Shown here piece by piece: positions 52,103 through 59,753 of a stretch of 64,000 nt of DNA. Numbering within the stretch: the first letter of the stretch is position 1; every line of letters starts with the position of its first letter. Location: the NCBI RefSeq assembly GCF_025273675.1, contig NZ_CP045809.1:1054001-1118000 (forward strand). The letters are read 5' to 3'. Origin of the DNA: Gordonia pseudamarae. Its GTDB lineage: Bacteria > Actinomycetota > Actinomycetes > Mycobacteriales > Mycobacteriaceae. Below the pieces are notes generated by a model, which saw only the letters and a list, made by a program, of their open reading frames with translations, did no database searches and had not been told where the DNA came from. A program made the position numbers and the translations under genes.

Positions 52103-52266
52103 CACTCGTCTTCGTCAAGCCACTCGTCCACCGGATCCGGCCTGCTCGCCGAATCGCCCGAGCCCGAGAGCTCGCGTTGCAAGCTGTCGAAGTCGGTATG
52201 GGGAGTGGAGTACTTCAGCTGACGAGCAACCTTCGTCTGCTTTGCTTTCGCCCGGCCGCGGCCCAT
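52090..52266 (-). CDS. DUF3073 family small protein
   Basis: 58 residues from ATG 52266. It begins MGRGRAKAKQTKVARQLKYS, followed by TPHTDFDSLQREL and an acidic end (PDPVDEWLDEDEWRRA). This is the DUF3073 family, small actinobacterial proteins encoded after purM (Rv0810c-type). A basic start and acidic end suggest nucleic-acid or ribosome contact; the role is unknown. A TAGACT -10-like hexamer precedes it near 52350. Confidence 0.92.
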   Translation of the reverse strand: MGRGRAKAKQTKVARQLKYSTPHTDFDSLQRELSGSGDSASRPDPVDEWLDEDEWRRA

Positions 52267-52551
52267 TTGGGACCCCCTCGCACAATGACGGGGCGGCCAT
52301 CGGTGTGGCGGCCCCGTTCTGTAGGTAGTGAATCTGTCGTGGTTGCCAGTCTAGCGCGCCGACCCACACAATGTTGATTCCGGCTGCTAAGAGGGAGCCG
52401 AACGTGTCGTTCGGGGGCGGACCCCGATGGCACCCCGGTGAACCCTCGGGGTGATCCCGGCGGTGACGAGCAGTGCGTTCGGGCTGCCGACGATTGCGAA
52501 GGTCACACCGATCGAGTCGATGCGTGGATTCTCACCGAACCGCTCCAGCTC

Positions 52552-52648
52552 GTCCGAGTGCTCTCACTGTCCGAGTGCTCTCACCGTCTGAGTGCTCTCA
52601 CTGTCCGTCTGAGTGCTCTCGCTGTCCGTCTGAGTGCTCTCACTGTCC
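52552..52648. repeat. 17/21-bp tandem repeat between the DUF3073 gene and ygfZ
   Basis: Five units built on GTCCGAGTGCTCTCACT or GTCTGAGTGCTCTCACTGTCC: two of 17 bp (52552, 52569) and three of 21 bp (52586, 52607, 52628). On the minus strand, the 21-bp units read Asp-Ser-Glu-Ser-Thr-Gln-Thr in a weak open frame. The rest of 52267-52823 shows nothing else of note. Confidence 0.85.
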
Positions 52649-52827
52649 GAGTGGCGGACCGCGCACGCGTGTGTCGACTCGCCGGATGCCGAAGCTGCCG
52701 TGCCCTTATTTGTTAAGGCCATCCTAATTTGGATGACGGCGTCGTCGCCCGCGGCGTCGGTGCACGCGCACGGCGCTCCGAATCGACCCCAGCATGACGG
52801 GCATCCAATGGCGGCGATGCCCGTCAC
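52564..52827 (-). CDS. possible small repeat protein after ygfZ (doubtful)
   Basis: 87 codons from GTG 52827, which overlaps the ygfZ stop by GTGA, as real coupled genes do. The product starts MTGIAAIGCPSCWGRFGAPC with a Cys-rich stretch and ends in three DSESTQT repeats. No known domain. It may be a chance frame over a minisatellite; low confidence. Confidence 0.25.
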   Translation of the reverse strand: MTGIAAIGCPSCWGRFGAPCACTDAAGDDAVIQIRMALTNKGTAASASGESTHACAVRHSDSESTQTDSESTQTDSESTQTVRALGQ

Positions 52828-54005
52828 CGCGGCCCTTTCCTCAGGCGTTCGACAGCAGCGCGGCCCGCCTGGACGCCGGACTCCTCGATGATCGAATCGG
52901 GGTCGATGCTTGCGGCCGCTCCCGCTGCCGTGAGTTCGGTGTCCGCGCCGATGGTGCGTTTGATCAGGGCCAGTGCGATCGGCCCGTACTCGAAATGGTC
53001 GATCACGGTGCCGACGCGGCCGACCGTACGTGTACCCGCGGCGACCGGGTCGCCGGGGGCCGGACGTTCGTCGGCGCTGCCGTCGAGATGCAGCAGCACC
53101 AGCCTGCGGGGTGGTTTGCCGAGGTTGTGCACGCGGGCGACCGTCTCCTGACCGCGGTAGCAGCCCTTGTCCAGGTGAACCGCGCCGAGTTGGTCGGGTC
53201 CGCCGATCCAGCCGGCCTCGTGCGGGATGGTGCGGTCATCGGTGTCGATGTCGATCTCCGGGCGCAGCGCCGCCACCCGCAGCGCGTCGAACGCCCAGCT
53301 TCCGGCCATCGTGGCCCCCGCGTCGGTGATGCGTTCCCACCAGTAGGGCAGTAGGGATTCGGGGACCAGCAGGTCGATGACGGGCAGCGGGGTGTCGGAA
53401 CCGCCGGGGAGGGCGCCCAGCGCAGGCATGCGACGCCAGAAACCGAGCGGTTCGTCGTCGTGATGGGCTTCGGGCAGGTCGTCGGCGGCGTAGACGGGAG
53501 CGTCGGGCCCGATGCGCAGCATCTCGGCCACCGGCCCGCTGAGCGCGCCCGGGCCGACGAGCGTGAGCAGCCGCATGTCGGGGCGGGCGACCGGTTCGAC
53601 CTTCGCCCAGAACACCATCTTCGTCAAGAACGTCAGCAGACCCTCGCCATGGGTGCCCGGGGTGTCGATCCAGGTGATCTCGTCGATGTCGGTCAGGACG
53701 AAGTGTTCCTCGACGCGGCCGTTGGCGTCCAGGGACAGGTTCTCGGCGCTGCGCCGGTCGGGGAGATTCGCGATGTGCTGGCTGGAGATGGTGTGCAGCC
53801 AGGTCAGGCGTTCCGCGCCGGAGAGTTCGATGACGGACCGGTCGGAGCGGTCGACGACGATGACGCCGGTGGTGGCGGCGCGCTGTTCGCCGAGCGGGTC
53901 GCCGTAGTGCCAGGCGGTGGCCGCGATGCCCTCGGGGGGCGTCACGGGTGCGGGGACGGCCCCGATACCGCTGTACCTGCTCAGGATCGGTGACTGGCTC
54001 ACCAT
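52824..54005 (-). CDS. ygfZ: YgfZ/GcvT-like folate-binding iron-sulfur protein
   Basis: 393 residues from ATG 54005 (TAGGA upstream); GTG 54020 adds five residues. The signature KGCYRGQETVARVHN is present at about residue 265, after an aminomethyltransferase-like fold (IVVDRSDRSVIELSGAERL). YgfZ uses folate and a conserved Cys to help repair or assemble iron-sulfur enzymes. In mycobacteria it occupies the same place near purM and DUF3073. Divergent from the aminotransferase gene. Confidence 0.93.
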   Translation of the reverse strand: MVSQSPILSRYSGIGAVPAPVTPPEGIAATAWHYGDPLGEQRAATTGVIVVDRSDRSVIELSGAERLTWLHTISSQHIANLPDRRSAENLSLDANGRVEEHFVLTDIDEITWIDTPGTHGEGLLTFLTKMVFWAKVEPVARPDMRLLTLVGPGALSGPVAEMLRIGPDAPVYAADDLPEAHHDDEPLGFWRRMPALGALPGGSDTPLPVIDLLVPESLLPYWWERITDAGATMAGSWAFDALRVAALRPEIDIDTDDRTIPHEAGWIGGPDQLGAVHLDKGCYRGQETVARVHNLGKPPRRLVLLHLDGSADERPAPGDPVAAGTRTVGRVGTVIDHFEYGPIALALIKRTIGADTELTAAGAAASIDPDSIIEESGVQAGRAAVERLRKGPR

Positions 54006-54007
54006 GT

Positions 54008-54078
54008 CGATCCTACGCACAGCGGGGCGATCCTATGTAGAGCCGGTCGATCCCACGCACAGCCGATCCCGCGCACGC
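54008..54078. repeat. 15-bp direct repeats in the ygfZ/aminotransferase gap
   Basis: Four copies related to CGATCCTACGCACAG at 54008, 54028, 54048 and 54064 (spacing 20, 20, 16). They fall in the divergent promoter region; the regular 20-bp phase suggests binding on one DNA face, or slippage. Confidence 0.55.
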
Positions 54079-54179
54079 GGTCCGGCCACTGCCGATCGCA
54101 GGTGCCCGGCCGCTCGCGGTCCTATGTCGCTCTCCGTTCTATGTCACCGTCGACCGTGCGATCGTGGGATCGTGGGGCG

Positions 54180-55046
54180 GTGACTGAACGGATTCTGGTG
54201 TCCCTGGACGGCGCTGTTCACAACCCCGACCTTCCGTTTCTCTACGCCGACGACCTCGGTGCCGTGCGCGGGGAAGGCGTGTTCGAGACGATGTTGCTGC
54301 GTGGCCGTCGGGTGCGGAAGGTCGGGCTGCACCTGGACCGGCTCACCGACGGCGCGCGGCTGCTCGGGCTGCCGCCCGTGGACAGGGCGGCCGCGGCCCG
54401 GGCGATCGAGATCGCGACCGGGGAATGGGTCCGGGGGAGCGGGGACGCCGAGGCGATGGTGCGGTTGGCGTATTCGCGGGGCCGGGAATCGGTGCCCGGG
54501 GCGGGACCGACCGGGTATGTGAGCGTCGCGCCGATTCCGGAGCGGGTCGCCCGGACGCGTACGTCCGGGGTGTCGGTGATGACCCTCAACCGCGGCTACA
54601 CCACCGACTTCGCCGCCGACGCGCCCTGGCAGCTGCTCGGGGCCAAGACACTGAGCTTCGCCACCAATATGGCCGCGGTGCGGTACGCGAGCGAGCGCGG
54701 CTTCGGCGATGTGATCTACCTGTCGGCCGACGGGTATGTGCTGGAGGGGGCCCGGGCGTCGGTGATCGCGGTGACCGGGCGAACGCTGCTCACCCCGCCC
54801 GCCGAGGTGGGGATACTGCCCGGGACCACGCAGCGGGCGATCTATGCCGAGGCGCGACGGTCCGGTTGGGCGGCGACGACGGGACTGCTGACCGTCGACG
54901 ATCTGCTCGCCGCCGACTCGGTGTGGCTGATCAGCAGTGTGACGTTGGCCGCGCGGATAACTGTGATCGACGGTACGCTGACCGTCACGGGTGACGGGAC
55001 TGACTTTCTCGACCTGGTGAATCGGTCGGTCGACGGCGACGAATGA
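54180..55046 (+). CDS. pabC: class IV PLP aminotransferase, 4-amino-4-deoxychorismate lyase-like
   Basis: 288 residues from GTG 54180. The PLP Lys is in LLGAKTLSFATNMAAV, and GEGVFETMLLRGRRV and LEGARASVIAV are family motifs. Either ADC lyase (4-aminobenzoate for folate) or a branched-chain/D-amino-acid aminotransferase is possible. The pairing with ygfZ, a folate protein, and the synteny with Rv0812 favour ADC lyase. Confidence 0.8.
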   Translation: MTERILVSLDGAVHNPDLPFLYADDLGAVRGEGVFETMLLRGRRVRKVGLHLDRLTDGARLLGLPPVDRAAAARAIEIATGEWVRGSGDAEAMVRLAYSRGRESVPGAGPTGYVSVAPIPERVARTRTSGVSVMTLNRGYTTDFAADAPWQLLGAKTLSFATNMAAVRYASERGFGDVIYLSADGYVLEGARASVIAVTGRTLLTPPAEVGILPGTTQRAIYAEARRSGWAATTGLLTVDDLLAADSVWLISSVTLAARITVIDGTLTVTGDGTDFLDLVNRSVDGDE

Positions 55047-55140
55047 TTCCGGCGTGCCGGTCATCACATTTAATTCAGAATGATTGAGCCTTAGGTCGCT
55101 GTCAGTAATCATCCACCGGGCGTACCGTCGGCCGTATGCT

Positions 55141-55159
55141 TACTACTTGTCGTAGTAGT
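55141..55159. promoter_or_regulatory. inverted repeat ACTACT / AGTAGT before cydA
   Basis: TACTACTTGTCGTAGTAGT contains TACTAC...GTAGTA (55141-55157) and ACTACT...AGTAGT (55142-55159). The half-sites resemble BlaI/MecI-type operators (TAC-N-AC / GT-N-GTA), with a 5-bp rather than a 4-bp core. A small GC hairpin (55171-55186, CGCGCC-TTGC-GGCGCG) follows in the leader. Regulator not known. Confidence 0.55.
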
Positions 55160-55206
55160 GAGTCAGCCCTCGCGCCTTGCGGCGCGCCGACGTCAAGTAG
55201 AGGCCC

Positions 55207-56754
55207 ATGAACGCACTGGACGTGTCTCGATGGCAATTCGGGATCACCACCGTCTATCACTTCGTCCTCGTTCCGCTGACCATCGGTCTGGCGCCGATGA
55301 TCGCCATCATGCAGACGGTCTGGCTCAAGACCGGCAACGAACAGTGGCTGCGGGCCACCAAGTTCTTCGGCAAACTCTTCCTCATCAACTTCGCGCTCGG
55401 CGTCGCCACCGGCATCGTCCAGGAATTCCAGTTCGGAATGAACTGGAGTGAATACAGCAGATTTGTCGCCGACGTGTTCGGCGCACCGCTCGCCCTCGAA
55501 GGGCTCGTGGCGTTCTTCCTGGAATCCACGTTCATCGGACTGTGGATCTTCGGCTGGGACAGGCTGCCTCGCAAGGTGCACCTGGCCTGCATCTGGCTTG
55601 CCGCGATCGGCGTCAACGCCTCGGCCTACTTCATCATCGCCGCCAACTCGTGGATGCAGCATCCCGTCGGCGTCGCCTGGGACGACGAGCGCGGCCGGCC
55701 CGCGATGAACGACTTCTTCGCCGTCATCACCAACAACACGACACTCGCCGCGTTCCCGCACGTGATAGCCGGTGCCTGGCTCACCGCCGCCACCTTCGTC
55801 GCCGGCATCGGCTGCTGGTGGATGGCCCGCAACACCTGGCGGGCCCGCAAACTCCGTGCCGCCGAGGACATTCCCGTGTCGACCTCACCCAGCCATGTCG
55901 GCGCCACCCCCGAACAACTCGACGAGGACGCCAAGCAACTGTGGCGTCCGGTCACCCGGTTCGCGCTGTGGATGGTGATTGTCGCCGGTGTCGCGGTGAT
56001 CATCAGCGGCGACTTCCAGGCGCAGATCATGTTCAAACAGCAGCCGATGAAGATGGCCGCGGCCGAATCGCTCTGCGAAACAGAGGAAGGGGCCGGCTTC
56101 TCGGTCCTGTCGATCGGTCGGCAGAACAACTGCGCCAACATCTCCCACGTCATCCAAGTGCCGAGGATGCTGTCCTTCCTGGCCGACCACACCTTCGACA
56201 GTGAGGTGAAGGGCGTCAACGAATTGCAGGAGCAGTACCAGAAGGCGTTCAACACACCGGGCAAGAACTACGCGCCCAACCTGTTCGTCACCTACTGGGC
56301 ATTCCGCGCCATGATCACCTGGGCGGCCGGTTCGGCACTGCTCGCGCTCGCCGCGCTGTGGCTGACCCGCGGCGGCCGGGTCGTCGGATCACGAAGATTC
56401 GGACTGTTCGCGCTCTGGATGATCCCCACCCCGTTCCTGGCCAACGCCTCGGGCTGGATCTTCACCGAAATGGGTCGCCAGCCCTGGGTCGTCGCCCCGA
56501 ACTGGCAGGACGACCTCGACCCGCTGCGCATCTCGATGCTCGTGCAGGACGGTGTGTCCAACCACGTCGCCGCCACCGTGTGGACCTCGCTCATCGTGTT
56601 CACCCTGCTGTACGGCGCACTCGGCGTGGTGTGGTTCATGCTGCAACGGCGCTACGTCATCGAAGGTCCGGCCACCTATGACGCGCGGCCGCCGGGCCAC
56701 AGCGACGACGACGCAGATTCCGATGAACCCAAACAACTGTCGTTCGCGTACTAG
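55207..56754 (+). CDS. cydA: cytochrome bd ubiquinol/menaquinol oxidase subunit I
   Basis: 515 residues. Heme ligand His18 in TTVYHFVLVPLTIG; conserved Glu98 and Glu106 in LALEGLVAFFLESTFIG; the quinol-site motif TEMGRQPWVVAPN; multiple membrane helices throughout. The Q-loop is short, as in actinobacterial enzymes. It reduces O2 to water at low oxygen without pumping protons. First gene of cydABDC; stop 12 nt before cydB. Confidence 0.97.
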   Translation: MNALDVSRWQFGITTVYHFVLVPLTIGLAPMIAIMQTVWLKTGNEQWLRATKFFGKLFLINFALGVATGIVQEFQFGMNWSEYSRFVADVFGAPLALEGLVAFFLESTFIGLWIFGWDRLPRKVHLACIWLAAIGVNASAYFIIAANSWMQHPVGVAWDDERGRPAMNDFFAVITNNTTLAAFPHVIAGAWLTAATFVAGIGCWWMARNTWRARKLRAAEDIPVSTSPSHVGATPEQLDEDAKQLWRPVTRFALWMVIVAGVAVIISGDFQAQIMFKQQPMKMAAAESLCETEEGAGFSVLSIGRQNNCANISHVIQVPRMLSFLADHTFDSEVKGVNELQEQYQKAFNTPGKNYAPNLFVTYWAFRAMITWAAGSALLALAALWLTRGGRVVGSRRFGLFALWMIPTPFLANASGWIFTEMGRQPWVVAPNWQDDLDPLRISMLVQDGVSNHVAATVWTSLIVFTLLYGALGVVWFMLQRRYVIEGPATYDARPPGHSDDDADSDEPKQLSFAY

Positions 56755-56766
56755 GGGAGCGCAAAG

Positions 56767-57864
56767 ATGAGTCTCGAAAACTTCTGGTTCCTGATCATCA
56801 CGGTCCTGTTCATCGGCTACTTCGTCCTCGAAGGATTCGACTTCGGGGTCGGGATGCTGATGCCGATCCTCGGCCGCACACACACCGGCGGCGACGCCGA
56901 GGTGGCACCCGAGGCCCCCGAAGCCGACCCCGACACCCGGCGGCGCGTGCTGCTCAACACCATCGGGCCCGTGTGGGACGGCAACGAGGTGTGGCTGCTC
57001 ACCGCCGGCGGTGCGCTGTTCGCCGCCTTCGGCGGGTGGTACGCGACCATGTTCACCGCCTTCTACCTGCCGCTGCTGCTGATCCTGGTGGGCCTGATCG
57101 TCCGCGTCTGCGCCATCGAATGGCGCGGCAAGATCAACGACCCCCGCTGGCGCATGTGGTGCGACGTCGGGATCGGCCTGGGGTCGTGGATCCCCGCCCT
57201 GCTGTGGGGCGTGGCCTTCGCCAACGTCGTGCGCGGACTGCCGATCGACGCCGACGCCCAGTACACCGGCGGCTTCTTCAACCTGCTCAACCCGTACGGC
57301 CTGCTCGGCGGCATCACCACCCTGCTGGTCTTTCTCACCCACGGCGCGGTGTTCCTGGGCATGAAGACCTCCGGGGTGCTCCAGCGGGACGCGATGGACC
57401 TGGCCAGAAAGCTGGCGATCCCGACCGCCGTCGTCGCCGCCGTATTCCTGCTGTGGACCCAGTTCGCCTACGGCTCCGGCTGGACCTGGCTCGCGGTGAT
57501 CATCGCGGCGCTGGCCGCGGTCGTCATGGTGGCCGCCACCTGGGTGGGCCGCGAGGGCATCGCCTTCGCCGCCACCAGCATCGCCATCACCGGAACCATC
57601 GCCACCCTCTTCGGGTCGCTGTTCCCCGACGTGCTGCCCTCCACCACCGATGACGCGTACAGCCTCACCATCGCCAACACGTCATCGAGCCACTACACGC
57701 TGACCGTGATGACCTGGGCCGCCGCATTCGTCACGCCGGTGGTGATCGGATACCAGGCGTGGAGCTACTGGGTGTTCCGCAAGCGGATCTCGACCGACCA
57801 GATCCCGGCGCACACCGGACTGCCCTCGCTGAGGGTCGGGCCGAAGGCCGAATCACTGAAGTGA
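56767..57864 (+). CDS. cydB: cytochrome bd oxidase subunit II
   Basis: 365 residues. Start FWFLIITVLFIGYFVLEGFD and FDFGVGMLMPILGRT are diagnostic, as are GPVWDGNEVWLLTAGGALFA and GWYATMFTAFYLPLLLILVG. Eight or so membrane helices. It forms the bd complex with CydA. Its stop overlaps the cydD start by GTGA. Confidence 0.97.
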   Translation: MSLENFWFLIITVLFIGYFVLEGFDFGVGMLMPILGRTHTGGDAEVAPEAPEADPDTRRRVLLNTIGPVWDGNEVWLLTAGGALFAAFGGWYATMFTAFYLPLLLILVGLIVRVCAIEWRGKINDPRWRMWCDVGIGLGSWIPALLWGVAFANVVRGLPIDADAQYTGGFFNLLNPYGLLGGITTLLVFLTHGAVFLGMKTSGVLQRDAMDLARKLAIPTAVVAAVFLLWTQFAYGSGWTWLAVIIAALAAVVMVAATWVGREGIAFAATSIAITGTIATLFGSLFPDVLPSTTDDAYSLTIANTSSSHYTLTVMTWAAAFVTPVVIGYQAWSYWVFRKRISTDQIPAHTGLPSLRVGPKAESLK

Positions 57865-59753
57865 GCACCCCTCGCGCGAGTCCGCCGATCGATCCGAGGC
57901 TGCTGAGGTATTCACCGGCGAGCCGCGTCTACATCATGGTCACCGCGCTGCTGGCATTCGGGACCGTCGTCGCGATCGTCGTCGCCGCGGCGATGACCGC
58001 GTCGATACTGTCCGAGCTCGTCGTCGACCCGGCGCGGCGTTCGCTGTCGGCGCAGGCCACACACCTGATCGTGCTGGTCTGTGCGCTGCTCGCGCGGGTG
58101 GCGATGACCTTCGGCCACGACCGGTACGCGCACCGGGCGTCGGCCACGGTCATCGCCGAACTGCGGGCCCGGGCACTGGACTCGCTGACCGACCCGGCGC
58201 GGACGTCGCCACGCGAATTGCTCGGCCGGCGCGACGAGGCGTCGACGGTACTGCTGCGCGGACTCGACGCGCTCACGCCGTACCTGTCCGGATACGTTCC
58301 CGCACTGATTCTCACGGTCACCGTCACCCCGGCCGTCATCGGCGTCATCGGCGTCACCGACTGGCCGTCGGCGCTGATCATCGTACTCACCATCCCGCTG
58401 ATCCCGCTGTTCATGATTCTCGTCGGGCTGATGACGCGGGACCGGACCGAACGCAAGCTGGCGACGATGTCGCGGCTCACCGCGCAAACCCTCGATCTGA
58501 TCGCCGGGCTGCCGACATTGCGGGCATTGGGCCGGGCCCGGGCGCAGGCCGGCCGGGTCGCCGAACTCGGTGCCGCACACCGGCGATCGACGATGTCGGC
58601 GCTGCGGGTGGCATTCTTGTCCGGGGCGATTCTGGAACTGCTCGCCACCCTGTGCGTTGCGCTGGTGGCCGTCGGGATCGGCGTGCGGCTCGTCCACGGC
58701 GACATGAGCCTGTACGCCGGTGTGCTGGCGCTGGTCCTCGCGCCCGAGGCGTATCTGCCGCTGCGGCAAGTCGGTTCGAAATTCCACGACTCCGCCGACG
58801 GACTGGCGGCGGCGAACGAGGCGTTCGCGCTCATCGACCCCTCTTCGGCGGCCTCAGTGCCCTCTTCGGCGGCCTCGGTGCCCCCTTCGTCGGTTGAGGT
58901 GCCCCCTTCGTCGGTTGAGGTGCCCCCTTTGTCGGTTGAGGTGCCCCCCTTGTTGGTTGAGGTGCCCCCCTTGTTGGTTGAGGTGCGAGGAGCGCAAGCG
59001 ACGAGCCTCGAAACCTCGCGAGGGGACGATGCCGCCTCACCGTGTTTCGAGGCTCCTCGCCCACGGGCTCGTCGCACCTCAACCGGCGAAGGGGAGGGTT
59101 CAGCGGTTGTGGTTGTCGAGGGTTTGGGGGTGTGGGGGCGTGACGGGTGGGCGCCGCGCGGGTTGTCGGCCACGATCCGGGCGGGGCGGCTGACGATGCT
59201 CACCGGGCCCAACGGGTCGGGCAAGTCGACGGCGCTGGAGGCGATCATGGGATTGCTCGAACCCGACGAGGGTCGTGTGGTGCGGGCCGATCAGGAACTC
59301 GAAGCGTTCCGGCGGCGGATCGCGTGGCTGCCGCAGCAGCCGGTCGTGGTGCCGGGGACCGTCGCCGAGAACCTGACGCTGTTCGCCGACGCAGCACGAA
59401 CCGATCTCGACGCGGCGGCAGCGGTCACCGGATTCGACGAGGTGCTCGCCGGCCTGCCCGCCGGCTACGACACCCTGCTCGGGGCGGGCGGCGTCGGATT
59501 ATCGGCGGGTCAGCGCCAGCGACTCGCGCTGGTCCGTGTGCTGGTCTCGTCCGGAACACTGCTGTTGCTCGATGAGCCCACCGCTCACCTCGACCCGGTG
59601 TCGGCCGACCGGGTGCTGACCCTGTTGCGCGAACGCGCCGGGCGCGGGGACGCCGTCGTGGTGGTTGCGCACGGGCCGGACGTGCTGCGGCACGCCGACG
59701 ACATCGTCGAGATGCCCGCCGTCGGAGTCGGCATCGCGGGCGGAGGTAGGTGA
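57861..59753 (+). CDS. cydD: heterodimeric ABC exporter CydD, with inserted repeat linker
   Basis: 630 residues from GTG 57861. Exporter membrane domain (RHRY at ATHLIVLVCALLARVAMTFG), then Walker A GPNGSGKST, signature LSAGQRQRLALVRVL, Walker B LLLLDEPTAHLD and H-loop VVVAHGPDV. The CydDC exporter of thiols or haem is needed to assemble cytochrome bd. Between the two domains a linker of about 75 residues is made of VPPSSVE-type 7-mers and a palindromic element; normal CydD has a short linker. It should still be functional because the frame is open. Confidence 0.94.
   Translation: MSTPRASPPIDPRLLRYSPASRVYIMVTALLAFGTVVAIVVAAAMTASILSELVVDPARRSLSAQATHLIVLVCALLARVAMTFGHDRYAHRASATVIAELRARALDSLTDPARTSPRELLGRRDEASTVLLRGLDALTPYLSGYVPALILTVTVTPAVIGVIGVTDWPSALIIVLTIPLIPLFMILVGLMTRDRTERKLATMSRLTAQTLDLIAGLPTLRALGRARAQAGRVAELGAAHRRSTMSALRVAFLSGAILELLATLCVALVAVGIGVRLVHGDMSLYAGVLALVLAPEAYLPLRQVGSKFHDSADGLAAANEAFALIDPSSAASVPSSAASVPPSSVEVPPSSVEVPPLSVEVPPLLVEVPPLLVEVRGAQATSLETSRGDDAASPCFEAPRPRARRTSTGEGEGSAVVVVEGLGVWGRDGWAPRGLSATIRAGRLTMLTGPNGSGKSTALEAIMGLLEPDEGRVVRADQELEAFRRRIAWLPQQPVVVPGTVAENLTLFADAARTDLDAAAAVTGFDEVLAGLPAGYDTLLGAGGVGLSAGQRQRLALVRVLVSSGTLLLLDEPTAHLDPVSADRVLTLLRERAGRGDAVVVVAHGPDVLRHADDIVEMPAVGVGIAGGGR
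58886..58984 (+). repeat. 21-bp tandem repeat in the cydD linker
   Basis: Units close to GTGCCCCCTTCGTCGGTTGAG are repeated about five times, with earlier diverged Ser/Ala/Val-Pro units from 58846. They encode VPPSSVE, VPPLSVE and VPPLLVE. The drift from CGTCGG to TTGTTGG marks the later copies. Confidence 0.85.
58978..59082. repeat. large imperfect inverted repeat inside cydD (mobile-repeat-like)
   Basis: Arms at 58978-59014 and 59044-59082 are near reverse complements (for example CGAGCCTCGAAAC against GTTTCGAGGCTC, and TTGAGGTGCGAGGAGC against the far end). They flank about 29 bp. It looks like a dispersed palindromic intergenic element that has landed in the linker of CydD and stays in frame. 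Confidence 0.7.

Noticed and set aside
52690..52730. Possible iron box near TTGTTAAGGCCATCCTAA
   Set aside because: Only about 12 of 19 positions match the DtxR/IdeR consensus, and no gene starts nearby in a fitting orientation.
58978..59082. Insertion sequence in cydD
   Set aside because: No transposase frame and no target-site duplication are visible; it is a short palindromic repeat and the cydD frame is intact.
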